DNA from: Deltaproteobacteria bacterium
GTDB lineage: Bacteria > Desulfobacterota_D > UBA1144 > Nemesobacterales > N074bin48
Assembly (NCBI GenBank): GCA_004356685.1
Contig: SMWS01000134.1
Location: forward strand, 1 to 5,217
Reading direction: 5' to 3'
Length of the DNA: 5,217 nt
The notes under the pieces are model-generated. The model worked only from the letters and a program-made list of their open reading frames with translations, searched no databases and was not told the origin of the DNA. A program made the position numbers and the translations under genes. This document shows positions 1 to 5,217 of the stretch, in pieces (position 1 is the first letter of the stretch; the number at the start of each line of letters is the position of its first letter).

Positions 1-576
1 GAAAAGAAAGATGGATTAATAAAAACAAAACCCGTTAAGGGTACTTCCAAAAGGGATAAAAATTTAAAATCTGATCATAAACTAAAGTTAGAACTAGGCA
101 ACAATTTAAAAGAAAGAGCTGAAAATTTGATGATAGTAGACCTTATGAGAAATGATTTATCTAGAATTTGTAAGCATGAGACAGTAAAAGTTAATAAATT
201 GTTTGATGTAAAATCTTATAAAACTCTACATCAAATGGAATCAGAAGTGACAGGGCAATTAAAACAAAACGTAAGATTAAAAGACATTATTTATAATATA
301 TTTCCCCCAGGCTCTGTTACAGGGGCTCCAAAGAAAAGATCAGTGGAGATCATAGATGAGTTAGAACAGCACAGCAGGGGTCCTTATTGCGGCTGTGCTG
401 GGGTTTTTAGTCCAGATGGTGACTTTACGCTTTGCGTTTCTATAAGAACTGCTATATTAGCAGACAATATAGTGAATTACTGGGCTGGAAGCGGTATAGT
501 TTATGATTCTGATCCTATCAAAGAATATAAAGAGACGCTGCTAAAAGCAGAAGCATTTTTAAGAACTATTAACTAA
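1..576 (+). CDS. pabB: Aminodeoxychorismate synthase component I, C-terminal part (5' end outside window)
   Basis: This is the C-terminal 191 residues of a chorismate-binding enzyme; the frame is open from base 1, so the start lies upstream of the window. Family motifs in order (counting from the first visible codon) are PVKGT (11-15), ENLMIVDLMRNDL (41-53), SVTGAPK (105-111), GCAG (131-134) and GSGIVYDSDP (163-172) followed by EYKET. The lysine in PVKGT (residue 13) is the key discriminator: aminodeoxychorismate synthases carry Lys here as the nucleophile that attacks C2 of chorismate, whereas anthranilate synthase TrpE normally has Ala (PIAGT). The enzyme converts chorismate plus ammonia, supplied by a PabA glutaminase not seen here, into 4-amino-4-deoxychorismate in the cytoplasm for folate synthesis. 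The adjacent pabC supports this reading. An internal TTG/ATG near 127 is not the real start, because the conserved KGT and ENL motifs lie before or across it. A PabB with an N-terminal fusion cannot be excluded. Confidence 0.93.
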   Translation, partial: EKKDGLIKTKPVKGTSKRDKNLKSDHKLKLELGNNLKERAENLMIVDLMRNDLSRICKHETVKVNKLFDVKSYKTLHQMESEVTGQLKQNVRLKDIIYNIFPPGSVTGAPKKRSVEIIDELEQHSRGPYCGCAGVFSPDGDFTLCVSIRTAILADNIVNYWAGSGIVYDSDPIKEYKETLLKAEAFLRTIN

Positions 577-587
577 CAATATATTTC

Positions 588-1409
588 ATGAGTGAAAGAA
601 TCTTTTTTTATAATAAAATAATTGAAAAAGTAGTAGATAAACTTCCTAACAGGAGTTTGTTTTTCGGTGAAGGAGTTTTTGAAACATTTAGATATAAATC
701 TGAACTGCCTGCTTATTACAGCAGGCATATTGAAAGACTTTACAAAGGCTGTGATTTTTTAAATATTCCGGTACCAAAAGAAGCAGTCATCAAAAAGTTT
801 ATTCAGAGTTCAGTAAAAAAATCACAAACTACCGATGCACATGTAAAGGTATGCATATTTTCTTCTGGTAGTAATCAATATCAGGATTATTCAGAGGGTT
901 TTTTACTAGCTTTAGTCATAAAAGAATATATTGCCAGAATTGACGAAATGACACTTTGTGTATCAAAAGAGACTAAAAATTCTAATTCAACTTTAAACCT
1001 TCATAAAACCACTAACTATATTCAAAATATCATATCAAAAAGAGAGGCAATTGAATCAGGTTATGATGAAGCCCTTTTTTTAAACGAAAGGGATTATGTT
1101 GCAGAATGTACGACGCATAACATTTTTTGGATTAATGATAATAATATATTTACTCCTGCGGTTACAAATGGGTTACTGCCCGGAATTACAAGGAGCGTTA
1201 TATTAGATATATGTAACGATTTAGGTTTACAGGTATTTGAGGCTGAATTTGTTGTAGATCAACTCCAAATTGCTGATTGTATTTTTTTAACAAATGCAAT
1301 TTCCGGCATTATTAGGGTTAAAGAATTTGAAGGGTATAGTGGTGGTAATGGTGGGGAGATATATGATAAAATTGAATACAATTTATTAACAAGGCTTAAG
1401 TGGAATTAA
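588..1409 (+). CDS. pabC: 4-amino-4-deoxychorismate lyase (class IV PLP aminotransferase fold)
   Basis: This 273-residue protein is close to the size of E. coli PabC (269). Class IV PLP-enzyme landmarks are visible: FGEGVFETFR (26-35), HIERL (47-51), the probable Schiff-base lysine K140 in HKTTNY, the conserved Glu E173 in VAECTTHNIF (171-180), the phosphate-binding GLLPGITR (195-202) and FLTNAISGI (233-241). PabC removes pyruvate from aminodeoxychorismate to give p-aminobenzoate, the step after PabB. Branched-chain and D-amino-acid aminotransferases share this fold and these motifs; the assignment as lyase rests mainly on the position 11 bases behind pabB in the same orientation, which implies one operon. 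The ATG at 588 is the natural start because it gives a full-length fold, but no convincing Shine-Dalgarno sequence precedes it. Translation may depend on coupling to pabB termination, which is an inference. Confidence 0.9.
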   Translation: MSERIFFYNKIIEKVVDKLPNRSLFFGEGVFETFRYKSELPAYYSRHIERLYKGCDFLNIPVPKEAVIKKFIQSSVKKSQTTDAHVKVCIFSSGSNQYQDYSEGFLLALVIKEYIARIDEMTLCVSKETKNSNSTLNLHKTTNYIQNIISKREAIESGYDEALFLNERDYVAECTTHNIFWINDNNIFTPAVTNGLLPGITRSVILDICNDLGLQVFEAEFVVDQLQIADCIFLTNAISGIIRVKEFEGYSGGNGGEIYDKIEYNLLTRLKWN

Positions 1410-1432
1410 TACCCGAAAACTTAATCTTTTTT
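1396..1432 (+). terminator. Weak candidate terminator of the pabBC operon
   Basis: Two 6-base complementary arms, TTAAGT (1396-1401) and ACTTAA (1419-1424), are followed by TCTTTTTT (1425-1432). The stem overlaps the pabC stop codon. The arms are AT-only and the loop is 17 bases, so the hairpin would be weak; the T-tract and the position are the main support. Confidence 0.25.
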
Positions 1433-1497
1433 ACAAAAAATTTATTTAACCTACTGAATTGATTTGTTTTTTTTATAAATAATAAAAATTCATTAGT

Positions 1498-1517
1498 TGT
1501 GGATCAATTGTGGATAA
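1498..1517 (-). promoter_or_regulatory. Tandem DnaA boxes
   Basis: TGTGGATCA (1498-1506) and TGTGGATAA (1509-1517) lie in the same orientation. Read on the minus strand they are TGATCCACA, one mismatch from the consensus TTATCCACA, and an exact TTATCCACA. Their start-to-start distance is 11 bases, about one helical turn, which would place two DnaA molecules on the same face of the DNA. The repeat unit is TTGTGGAT(C/A)AA. Confidence 0.68.
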
Positions 1518-1604
1518 AAATATCTTACATTTTAAGAAACTGTCGTAACCCACTTTAATCATTGAATCTAGTCTTTAATTAGTATTTAATAATATAGCTT
1601 AATT

Positions 1605-1613
1605 CTATCCACA
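1605..1613 (+). promoter_or_regulatory. DnaA box, opposite orientation
   Basis: CTATCCACA differs from the consensus TTATCCACA only at the first base. It faces the tandem pair at 1498-1517 across an 87-base AT-rich stretch and ends 7 bases before the parS palindrome. One 9-mer with a mismatch is weak evidence alone; its support comes from clustering with the other two boxes. Confidence 0.5.
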
Positions 1614-1620
1614 CTGCTAT

Positions 1621-1636
1621 TGTTTCACGTGAAACA
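1621..1636. promoter_or_regulatory. parS: parS centromere site (left copy)
   Basis: TGTTTCACGTGAAACA is a perfect 16-base palindrome that matches the widely conserved chromosomal parS consensus bound by ParB (Spo0J) through its helix-turn-helix domain. In known systems ParB loads at parS as a CTP-dependent clamp, spreads onto flanking DNA, and with ParA and SMC drives origin segregation. The site lies 11 bases beyond the mnmE stop codon, outside any coding frame. A second identical copy is at 3149-3164. No parA or parB gene is in the window. Confidence 0.93.
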
Positions 1637-1647
1637 TGGTTTTTGAA

Positions 1648-3048
1648 TTATTTCCCGATACAAAATTTACTAAAGATTGTAGAAAGAATATCTTCAGTGG
1701 TTATTTCACCTGTAATTTCACCAAATTTGTCTAAGCCGTACCTCAAATCAACAGCCAAATATTCTGGAGATTCATTAATATTCAGGGCTTTTTTAAACCT
1801 TTCAAAACTTTGCAAAGCCTGTTCTAAAGAATTTTTATGCCTAAGCTCTGAAATTATTACAGATGTACTTTCATTTGCTTTATGATCACCACTAATGATA
1901 TTAAATATTTTCGTTCTAAGTTCTTCGATATTAGTATTATTTTTAGCCGATATATCCAATACATTATCTTTATTAATATTTGAAGGCAGGTCATCGGCTG
2001 AAATTTTCATGCTTAAATCGTTTTTATTGAATATTATTATATGATTAGAATTTCTTATAAGTTTTATTACTTCATAATCATCTTTATTTAAATTTTGACT
2101 TGAGTCCAGCACAATAATTAGAAATTCAGCTTCCTGGGATTTTTTTATACTAATATCGATACCCATTTTCTCAATACTTTTTTCAGTTGCTCTTATGCCT
2201 GCCGTATCGGTGAGTTTTAGCGGGATCCCGTTTATATCAATTGTTTCTTCAATAAAGTCCCTGGTAGTGCCTGGTATTTCACTTACAAGTGCCCTCTCCT
2301 TTCTTAGCAAACAGTTTAGAAGGCTCGATTTTCCAACATTCGGTCTGCCTATTATAGCCGTGGTCATTCCGTGTTTTAGTATATGCCCATCATTAAATGT
2401 CGAAATTAGTTCTTTTAGATTAATGATTAACGATTCTGATTCACCCAGTATCCTGTCTTTCACTATTGGATCGATTCCCTCCTCGGGAAAATCTACATTT
2501 GCCTCAATTTCTGCTAGCATATCTAATAAAATATCTTTATAAGTGTTAATCTTTTTTGATAACTGTCCTTCCAGTTGTAATTGTGATTGTTTCAACGCTT
2601 TTTCAGTCTGAGAATTAATGACGTCAACGACTGCTTCTGCCTGTGATAGATCCATTTTTCCATTTAAAAATGCCCTTAGAGTATATTCACCGGGATTTGC
2701 GGCTCTTGCGCCATTTATCAAGCATAAGTCCAAAACAACTTTAGGTACTACATTGCCCCCGTGACTATGAATTTCTACTATATCCTGCCCCGTATATGAA
2801 TTGGGAGATTTCATATATACGACTAGTACGTCATCTACAGCTTGCTTATCTTTGTTATTTATTACAAAACCCCTATAGAATCTGTAGGGTTTAATTTCAT
2901 CAATAGATTTATTATTTGATCTCATAAATATATTTTTTAATATACTCAGGGAGTTTTTACCGCTTATTCTAATAATCGCTATTCCCCCATGTCCTGGTGG
3001 AGTAGCGATAGCGGCTATAGTATCTTCATTTAATATGTCTTTGTTCAA
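1648..3048 (-). CDS. mnmE: tRNA uridine-5-carboxymethylaminomethyl modification GTPase MnmE (TrmE)
   Basis: This 466-residue protein compares with about 454 in E. coli. The N-terminal tetrahydrofolate-binding domain (about 1-125) begins with DTIAAIATPPG (9-19) and continues with IVEIHSHGG (90-98) and NPGEYTLRAFLNGKMDLSQAEAV. The inserted G domain (about 225-390) has G1 GRPNVGKS (234-241), the G2 TT pair (261-262), G3 DTAG (281-284), G4 NKND (341-344) and G5 SAK (367-369). E293 aligns with the catalytic E282 of E. coli MnmE. The helical domain ends in FCIGK with the conserved cysteine at 463. With MnmG, MnmE installs the (carboxymethyl)aminomethyl group on wobble U34 of certain tRNAs using methylene-THF. 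The start is TTG: the next in-frame Met is residue 42, after essential family sequence, and AAGGA lies 7 bases upstream. mnmG, its usual partner, is not adjacent. parS sites flank the gene on both sides. Confidence 0.97.
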   Translation of the reverse strand: MNKDILNEDTIAAIATPPGHGGIAIIRISGKNSLSILKNIFMRSNNKSIDEIKPYRFYRGFVINNKDKQAVDDVLVVYMKSPNSYTGQDIVEIHSHGGNVVPKVVLDLCLINGARAANPGEYTLRAFLNGKMDLSQAEAVVDVINSQTEKALKQSQLQLEGQLSKKINTYKDILLDMLAEIEANVDFPEEGIDPIVKDRILGESESLIINLKELISTFNDGHILKHGMTTAIIGRPNVGKSSLLNCLLRKERALVSEIPGTTRDFIEETIDINGIPLKLTDTAGIRATEKSIEKMGIDISIKKSQEAEFLIIVLDSSQNLNKDDYEVIKLIRNSNHIIIFNKNDLSMKISADDLPSNINKDNVLDISAKNNTNIEELRTKIFNIISGDHKANESTSVIISELRHKNSLEQALQSFERFKKALNINESPEYLAVDLRYGLDKFGEITGEITTEDILSTIFSKFCIGK

Positions 3049-3055
3049 TTTATTA

Positions 3056-3060
3056 TCCTT
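3056..3060 (-). promoter_or_regulatory. Shine-Dalgarno supporting the TTG start of mnmE
   Basis: On the minus strand AAGGA is followed by a 7-base spacer and then TTG. This spacing is near optimal and decides the start: no ATG gives a full-length N-terminus, and the protein begins MNKDILNEDTIAAIATPPG as the family expects. Confidence 0.75.
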
Positions 3061-3071
3061 TTTATTGATAA

Positions 3072-3077
3072 AGTATA
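3072..3077 (-). promoter_or_regulatory. Possible -10 element for mnmE
   Basis: TATACT on the minus strand matches TATAAT at five of six bases and would give a leader of about 15-20 bases before the TTG start. No good -35 is seen at the usual spacing; TTAAGA, 19 bases upstream, is only a weak match. In such AT-rich DNA chance matches are common. Confidence 0.3.
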
Positions 3078-3148
3078 TAATTTTACCTGTTTTTTATCTT
3101 AAGTGGTTTATTCTAATTTACGAGTTTTATATTTGGATATTTATGACA

Positions 3149-3164
3149 TGTTTCACGTGAAACA
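3149..3164. promoter_or_regulatory. parS: parS centromere site (right copy)
   Basis: This is a second exact copy of TGTTTCACGTGAAACA, identical to the one at 1621-1636 and 1528 bases from it. It lies in the divergent mnmE/radC intergenic region, 2 bases before the radC ribosome binding site and 15 bases before its ATG, so it is probably within or beside the radC leader. ParB bound here could affect radC transcription as well as segregation; that regulatory role is an inference. Confidence 0.93.
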
Positions 3165-3166
3165 AT

Positions 3167-3170
3167 AGGA
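3167..3170 (+). promoter_or_regulatory. Shine-Dalgarno of radC
   Basis: AGGA lies 9 bases upstream of the radC ATG at 3180. It supports that start and places the ribosome binding site directly against the parS palindrome. Confidence 0.6.
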
Positions 3171-3179
3171 CAATTAGAT

Positions 3180-3860
3180 ATGACAGACAAACCAGATTAT
3201 TTAGAGCATAGAAAAAGAATCAGAGAGCGTTTTTTGAACTCATCTGGTAAGGGACTCAGCGATTATGAGCTAATAGAATTACTACTTACTTATGCGATTC
3301 CAAGGAAGGATGTAAAACCTATTGCTAAAAAACTCAGTAAAAAGTTTGGGGGTCTGCGCGGAATTTTAGATTGCAGTAGAGAGGAGCTTGAGAAAATAGA
3401 GGGTATAGGTAGTGCTTCATATACATTCATACTTTTAATAAAGGAAATTTTAATAAAGTATTTTGAAGAAAATATGATAAAAAGGGATGTACTTAGTTCT
3501 CCTAGTTATGTTGTAGATTTTGCAAAGGTTAAACTCTCGGGAATAAAAGACGAAGTCTTTATATGCATATTCGTAAATACTAAAAATGAGGTAATGGAAT
3601 ATGAAATTATTCAGGAGGGTACTATCGATCAAGTAGTCTTACATCCACGAAAAGTGCTGGAAAGAGCCCTTTATAAAAAAGCATCAGGAATAATACTCAT
3701 TCATAATCATCCAAGCGGGCATGCTGAACCTTCGGAGGAGGATAAAGCGCTTACTAGTGAGATGGTAAAAGCATCAGAATTAATCAATTTAAGGATTTTG
3801 GATCATTTAATAATAGGTAGTAATTCTTATTACAGCTTCAGAGAGAATAGTTTGCTATAA
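3180..3860 (+). CDS. radC: RadC family protein (HhH plus JAB/MPN metalloprotease-like domain)
   Basis: This 226-residue protein has the usual RadC length and plan. The N-terminal part (about 8-95) contains LSDYELIELLLTYAIPRKDVKPIAK and a helix-hairpin-helix turn at IEGIG (73-77), a DNA-binding type motif. The C-terminal JAB/MPN domain (about 105-226) carries the zinc-binding signature HNHPSG (175-180) with D188 (HxH followed by D), then ILDHLIIG (206-213), the typical family ending. The ATG at 3180 has AGGA upstream and opens the expected N-terminus. RadC was once linked to DNA repair, but that role has been questioned and the biochemical function of the chromosomal family is unsettled. The gene is divergent from mnmE with a parS site in its leader, and convergent with the next gene. 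Confidence 0.95.
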   Translation: MTDKPDYLEHRKRIRERFLNSSGKGLSDYELIELLLTYAIPRKDVKPIAKKLSKKFGGLRGILDCSREELEKIEGIGSASYTFILLIKEILIKYFEENMIKRDVLSSPSYVVDFAKVKLSGIKDEVFICIFVNTKNEVMEYEIIQEGTIDQVVLHPRKVLERALYKKASGIILIHNHPSGHAEPSEEDKALTSEMVKASELINLRILDHLIIGSNSYYSFRENSLL

Positions 3861-3866
3861 AATAGC

Positions 3867-4463
3867 TTACCCACTATCTTTGTCTGGCTGCCAGGATTTG
3901 TAATCAATATTATGTATGCATTGTAGAGAAGCTTCCACTGATTTGGATAATTTATGGCTGTATTCCTCTATCCACTGTGGCGGGGCGTAGTTATAAAAGT
4001 AATCAAGTGTAAGCCACTGTTCACTACTCTTCACGCCGCCATTTACAACACTTACTAGAAAAGGAGTCATATCACCGCCGTCCATGGCATTAATTACTTC
4101 GCATTCTACATAAGAATGACAATCCAAAAGAATCGGACATCCTGTAACATCAGTTTCGTATGCAATGTCCTTAAACTTTTTTCTTTCTCTGCCGGTGTAA
4201 AAACCAAAGTTTTTTACAAGCTCGAGCTGATCTCTTCTTAAAAGATGGATACAAAGTTTTTTACTGTTATATATGAACTCATGCGTGTAGTTTCCCTTCC
4301 AGATTCCTACAATTAAGCGTGGTATGGTATGCACCACTGAAGATGTGACTACAGTTACTGCAATTTGCCCGTTTATTTTGCCGTCCCAAGCGCTTGTAAT
4401 GGCAACAACCGGTGATTGAGACCAAAAGATTCCTGCTACTGCAGATCCTTCTTGTTTTCCCAT
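3867..4463 (-). CDS. Flavin reductase-like FMN-binding split-barrel protein
   Basis: This 198-residue protein resembles the flavin reductase-like domain family. The N-terminal strands SPVVAITSAWDGKINGQIAV (17-36), VVHTIPRLIVGIWKGNYTHE (43-62) and KKLCIHLLRRDQLELV (68-83) form the expected FMN-binding split-barrel pattern (start of the barrel, then a T/N-rich loop, then a strand with IHLL). INAMDGGDMTPFLVSVV (124-140) matches a segment I associate with small stand-alone members of this family. Such proteins bind FMN, and some transfer electrons from NAD(P)H to free flavin; the substrate cannot be told here. No signal peptide or membrane segment is seen, so it is cytoplasmic. The ATG at 4463 has no clear Shine-Dalgarno sequence. 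The stop codon lies 6 bases from the radC stop, tail to tail. Confidence 0.8.
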   Translation of the reverse strand: MGKQEGSAVAGIFWSQSPVVAITSAWDGKINGQIAVTVVTSSVVHTIPRLIVGIWKGNYTHEFIYNSKKLCIHLLRRDQLELVKNFGFYTGRERKKFKDIAYETDVTGCPILLDCHSYVECEVINAMDGGDMTPFLVSVVNGGVKSSEQWLTLDYFYNYAPPQWIEEYSHKLSKSVEASLQCIHNIDYKSWQPDKDSG

Positions 4464-4503
4464 TATTTAATCATAATTTATTTTTATACTAAATTACAAG
4501 TGA

Positions 4504-4533
4504 AATATATTATTATTAAAATGGTATTGTAAA
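4504..4533 (-). promoter_or_regulatory. Candidate sigma70-type promoter for the flavin reductase-like gene
   Basis: On the minus strand TTTACA (4528-4533, five of six to TTGACA) is followed after 18 bases by TATATT (4504-4509, five of six to TATAAT). Transcription would start near 4497, giving a leader of about 34 bases before the ATG at 4463. The -35 lies inside the inverted repeat at 4525-4540. Confidence 0.45.
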
Positions 4534-4540
4534 TACAATA
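4525..4540. promoter_or_regulatory. Inverted repeat, possible operator between divergent genes
   Basis: TATTGTA-AA-TACAATA has perfect 7-base arms around 2 bases, the size and symmetry of a dimeric repressor site. It covers the -35 of the candidate minus-strand promoter and lies about 70 bases upstream of the methyltransferase start. The AT-rich context makes chance palindromes more likely, and no regulator gene is in the window. Confidence 0.4.
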
Positions 4541-4610
4541 TATAGCAATGTATCCTGACCCTAGGTCTATAAGTGTGTTAGAATTGCATATGTTTAAATA
4601 AACAATAAAA

Positions 4611-5217
4611 ATGACAGAATACTTTAATGTAAGATCAAACGACTATAAAAAATATAGGCCGGTTTATCCAAAAGAGCTTTTTGATTTTCTTGCAGATATA
4701 GCACCTGCAAATGATCTAGCCTGGGACTGTGGCTGTGGTACAGGGCAGGCAACTGCCGCTTTGTCTAATTACTTTGATAAGGTAACTGGAACAGATGTCA
4801 GTGAAGGGCAAATTAAGAATGCGATTAAAAAACAAAATATTAATTATAAAGTTATTTCAGAAGAGACTTCTGGCTTTAAAGATAATTCGGTAGATCTTGT
4901 CACATGTGCTCAGTCACTTCACTGGCTTACCTTAAATAAATTTTATAAAGAAGTTAAAAGGGTTTTGAAGCCCGGTGGGATTATTGCAGTCTGGACATAT
5001 AATTTATTCAGAGTAAATAAAGAGATAGACGGCCTGATCGATAAGTTTTACTTTGATATAATCTACAGTTACTGGCCTGAGCAAAGAAAGCACGTAGAAA
5101 ATAAATATACAGAGCTGGACTTTCCATTCAACAAACGGCCTGCCCCACAGTTTTCAATGGAGGCAGAATGGAACATTGATCAATTAATCGGATATCTGAA
5201 CACATGGACAGGGGTAC
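4611..5217 (+). CDS. Class I SAM-dependent methyltransferase (3' end outside window)
   Basis: The frame is open from the ATG at 4611 to the window end, giving 202 full codons with no stop. The N-terminus YRPVYPKELFDFL (15-27) and motif I DCGCGTGQ (39-46), the SAM-binding glycine loop, are followed by TGTDVSEGQI with the acidic D62 at the end of strand 2, then VDLVTCAQSLHWL (94-106) and VKRVLKPGG (115-123). The combination of YRPxYP, AQSLHW and LKPGG is typical of the methyltransferase type 11 group related to yeast Tmt1/Crg1 small-molecule methyltransferases. The substrate cannot be predicted. Members are about 250 residues, so perhaps 50 are missing. No Shine-Dalgarno sequence is visible; the start is preceded by an A-rich stretch. 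It is divergent from the flavin reductase-like gene. Confidence 0.88.
   Translation, partial: MTEYFNVRSNDYKKYRPVYPKELFDFLADIAPANDLAWDCGCGTGQATAALSNYFDKVTGTDVSEGQIKNAIKKQNINYKVISEETSGFKDNSVDLVTCAQSLHWLTLNKFYKEVKRVLKPGGIIAVWTYNLFRVNKEIDGLIDKFYFDIIYSYWPEQRKHVENKYTELDFPFNKRPAPQFSMEAEWNIDQLIGYLNTWTGV

Larger units (their letters stand above)
1410..1647. other. Candidate replication origin / DnaA-binding intergenic region
   Basis: This 238-base gap separates the converging pabC and mnmE and contains no supportable gene. It is much more AT-rich than the flanking genes, with long A/T runs at about 1461-1490 (a T8 run followed by ATAAATAATAAAAATT) and 1575-1604. It holds a perfect DnaA box, two boxes with one mismatch, and a perfect parS at its right end. 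The stretch 1518-1604 between the tandem and opposing boxes, or 1461-1495 to their left, could serve as the unwinding element; TAG/TAA-type triplets around 1579-1597 loosely resemble a DnaA-trio tract. A gap between convergent genes needs no promoter, so this density of initiator sites is unlikely to be ordinary regulation. Against oriC: the sites are few, dnaA and dnaN are absent, and both flanking genes are transcribed towards the gap. A DnaA-titration site is the main alternative. Confidence 0.5.

Noticed and set aside
1..576. Reading the first gene as anthranilate synthase TrpE
   Set aside because: The visible PVKGT motif has the aminodeoxychorismate-synthase lysine instead of the TrpE alanine, and pabC follows immediately.
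1545..1553. TAACCCACT as a fourth DnaA box
   Set aside because: It has three mismatches to TTATCCACA, including the last base, which is too weak to count.
1643..1885. Open frame of 80 codons on the plus strand overlapping the mnmE 3' end
   Set aside because: It is antisense to the conserved C-terminus of MnmE (FCIGK region) and has no domain signature; it is a shadow frame.
2195..2542. Open frame of 115 codons on the plus strand inside mnmE
   Set aside because: It is antisense to the conserved MnmE G domain, with low-complexity Ser/Ile-rich composition and no recognisable family.
3105..3133. Possible radC promoter with TATATT at 3128-3133
   Set aside because: No acceptable -35 lies at 16-18 bases upstream, and AT-rich DNA gives many such hexamers by chance.
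3450..3632. Open frame of 60 codons on the minus strand inside radC
   Set aside because: It is antisense to the RadC JAB domain and rich in Phe/Tyr/Ile, as expected from reverse reading of AT-rich coding DNA.
3854..3866. GCTAT-AAA-ATAGC hairpin between the convergent stops of radC and the flavin reductase-like gene
   Set aside because: The arms are only 5 bases with a 3-base loop and there is no T-tract on either strand, so it is not a credible intrinsic terminator.

Overview
This is an AT-rich bacterial chromosomal segment, roughly one third G+C by eye, densely coded on both strands. It carries housekeeping genes and no mobile element, CRISPR array, tRNA or rRNA that I can see. The protein families point to a free-living bacterium with its own folate synthesis. 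Two exact copies of the chromosomal parS sequence suggest the segment lies near the replication origin. The phylum cannot be fixed from the sequence alone.

Layout. (1) Positions 1-1409, plus strand: the 3' end of pabB (aminodeoxychorismate synthase component I), followed 11 bases later by pabC (aminodeoxychorismate lyase). Together these make the p-aminobenzoate half of folate. (2) Positions 1410-1647: a very AT-rich gap between convergent genes. It holds two DnaA boxes in tandem, a third in the opposite orientation, and a perfect parS palindrome, so it is a candidate oriC or DnaA-binding locus. (3) Positions 1648-3048, minus strand: mnmE, the tRNA-modification GTPase, with a TTG start and a good Shine-Dalgarno sequence. 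(4) Positions 3049-3179: the divergent mnmE/radC promoter region, with a second perfect parS just upstream of the radC ribosome binding site. (5) Positions 3180-3860, plus strand: radC (HhH plus JAB/MPN domains). (6) Positions 3867-4463, minus strand: a flavin-reductase-like, FMN-binding split-barrel protein, convergent with radC and only 6 bases away. (7) Positions 4464-4610: a divergent promoter region with a 16-base inverted repeat over a plausible -35 element. (8) Position 4611 to the end, plus strand: a class I SAM-dependent methyltransferase cut off by the window edge.

The most interesting feature is the arrangement parS - mnmE - parS, with a cluster of DnaA boxes 7 bases outside the left parS. 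mnmE is a common neighbour of bacterial origins, but here it lacks its usual partners (mnmG, rsmG, parA, parB, yidC) and sits between pabBC and radC. The window therefore looks like a rearranged origin/centromere region in which replication-initiation and segregation signals lie within about 1.7 kb. The parS calls rest on exact sequence. The oriC call is an inference from the DnaA boxes, the AT-richness and the parS proximity.
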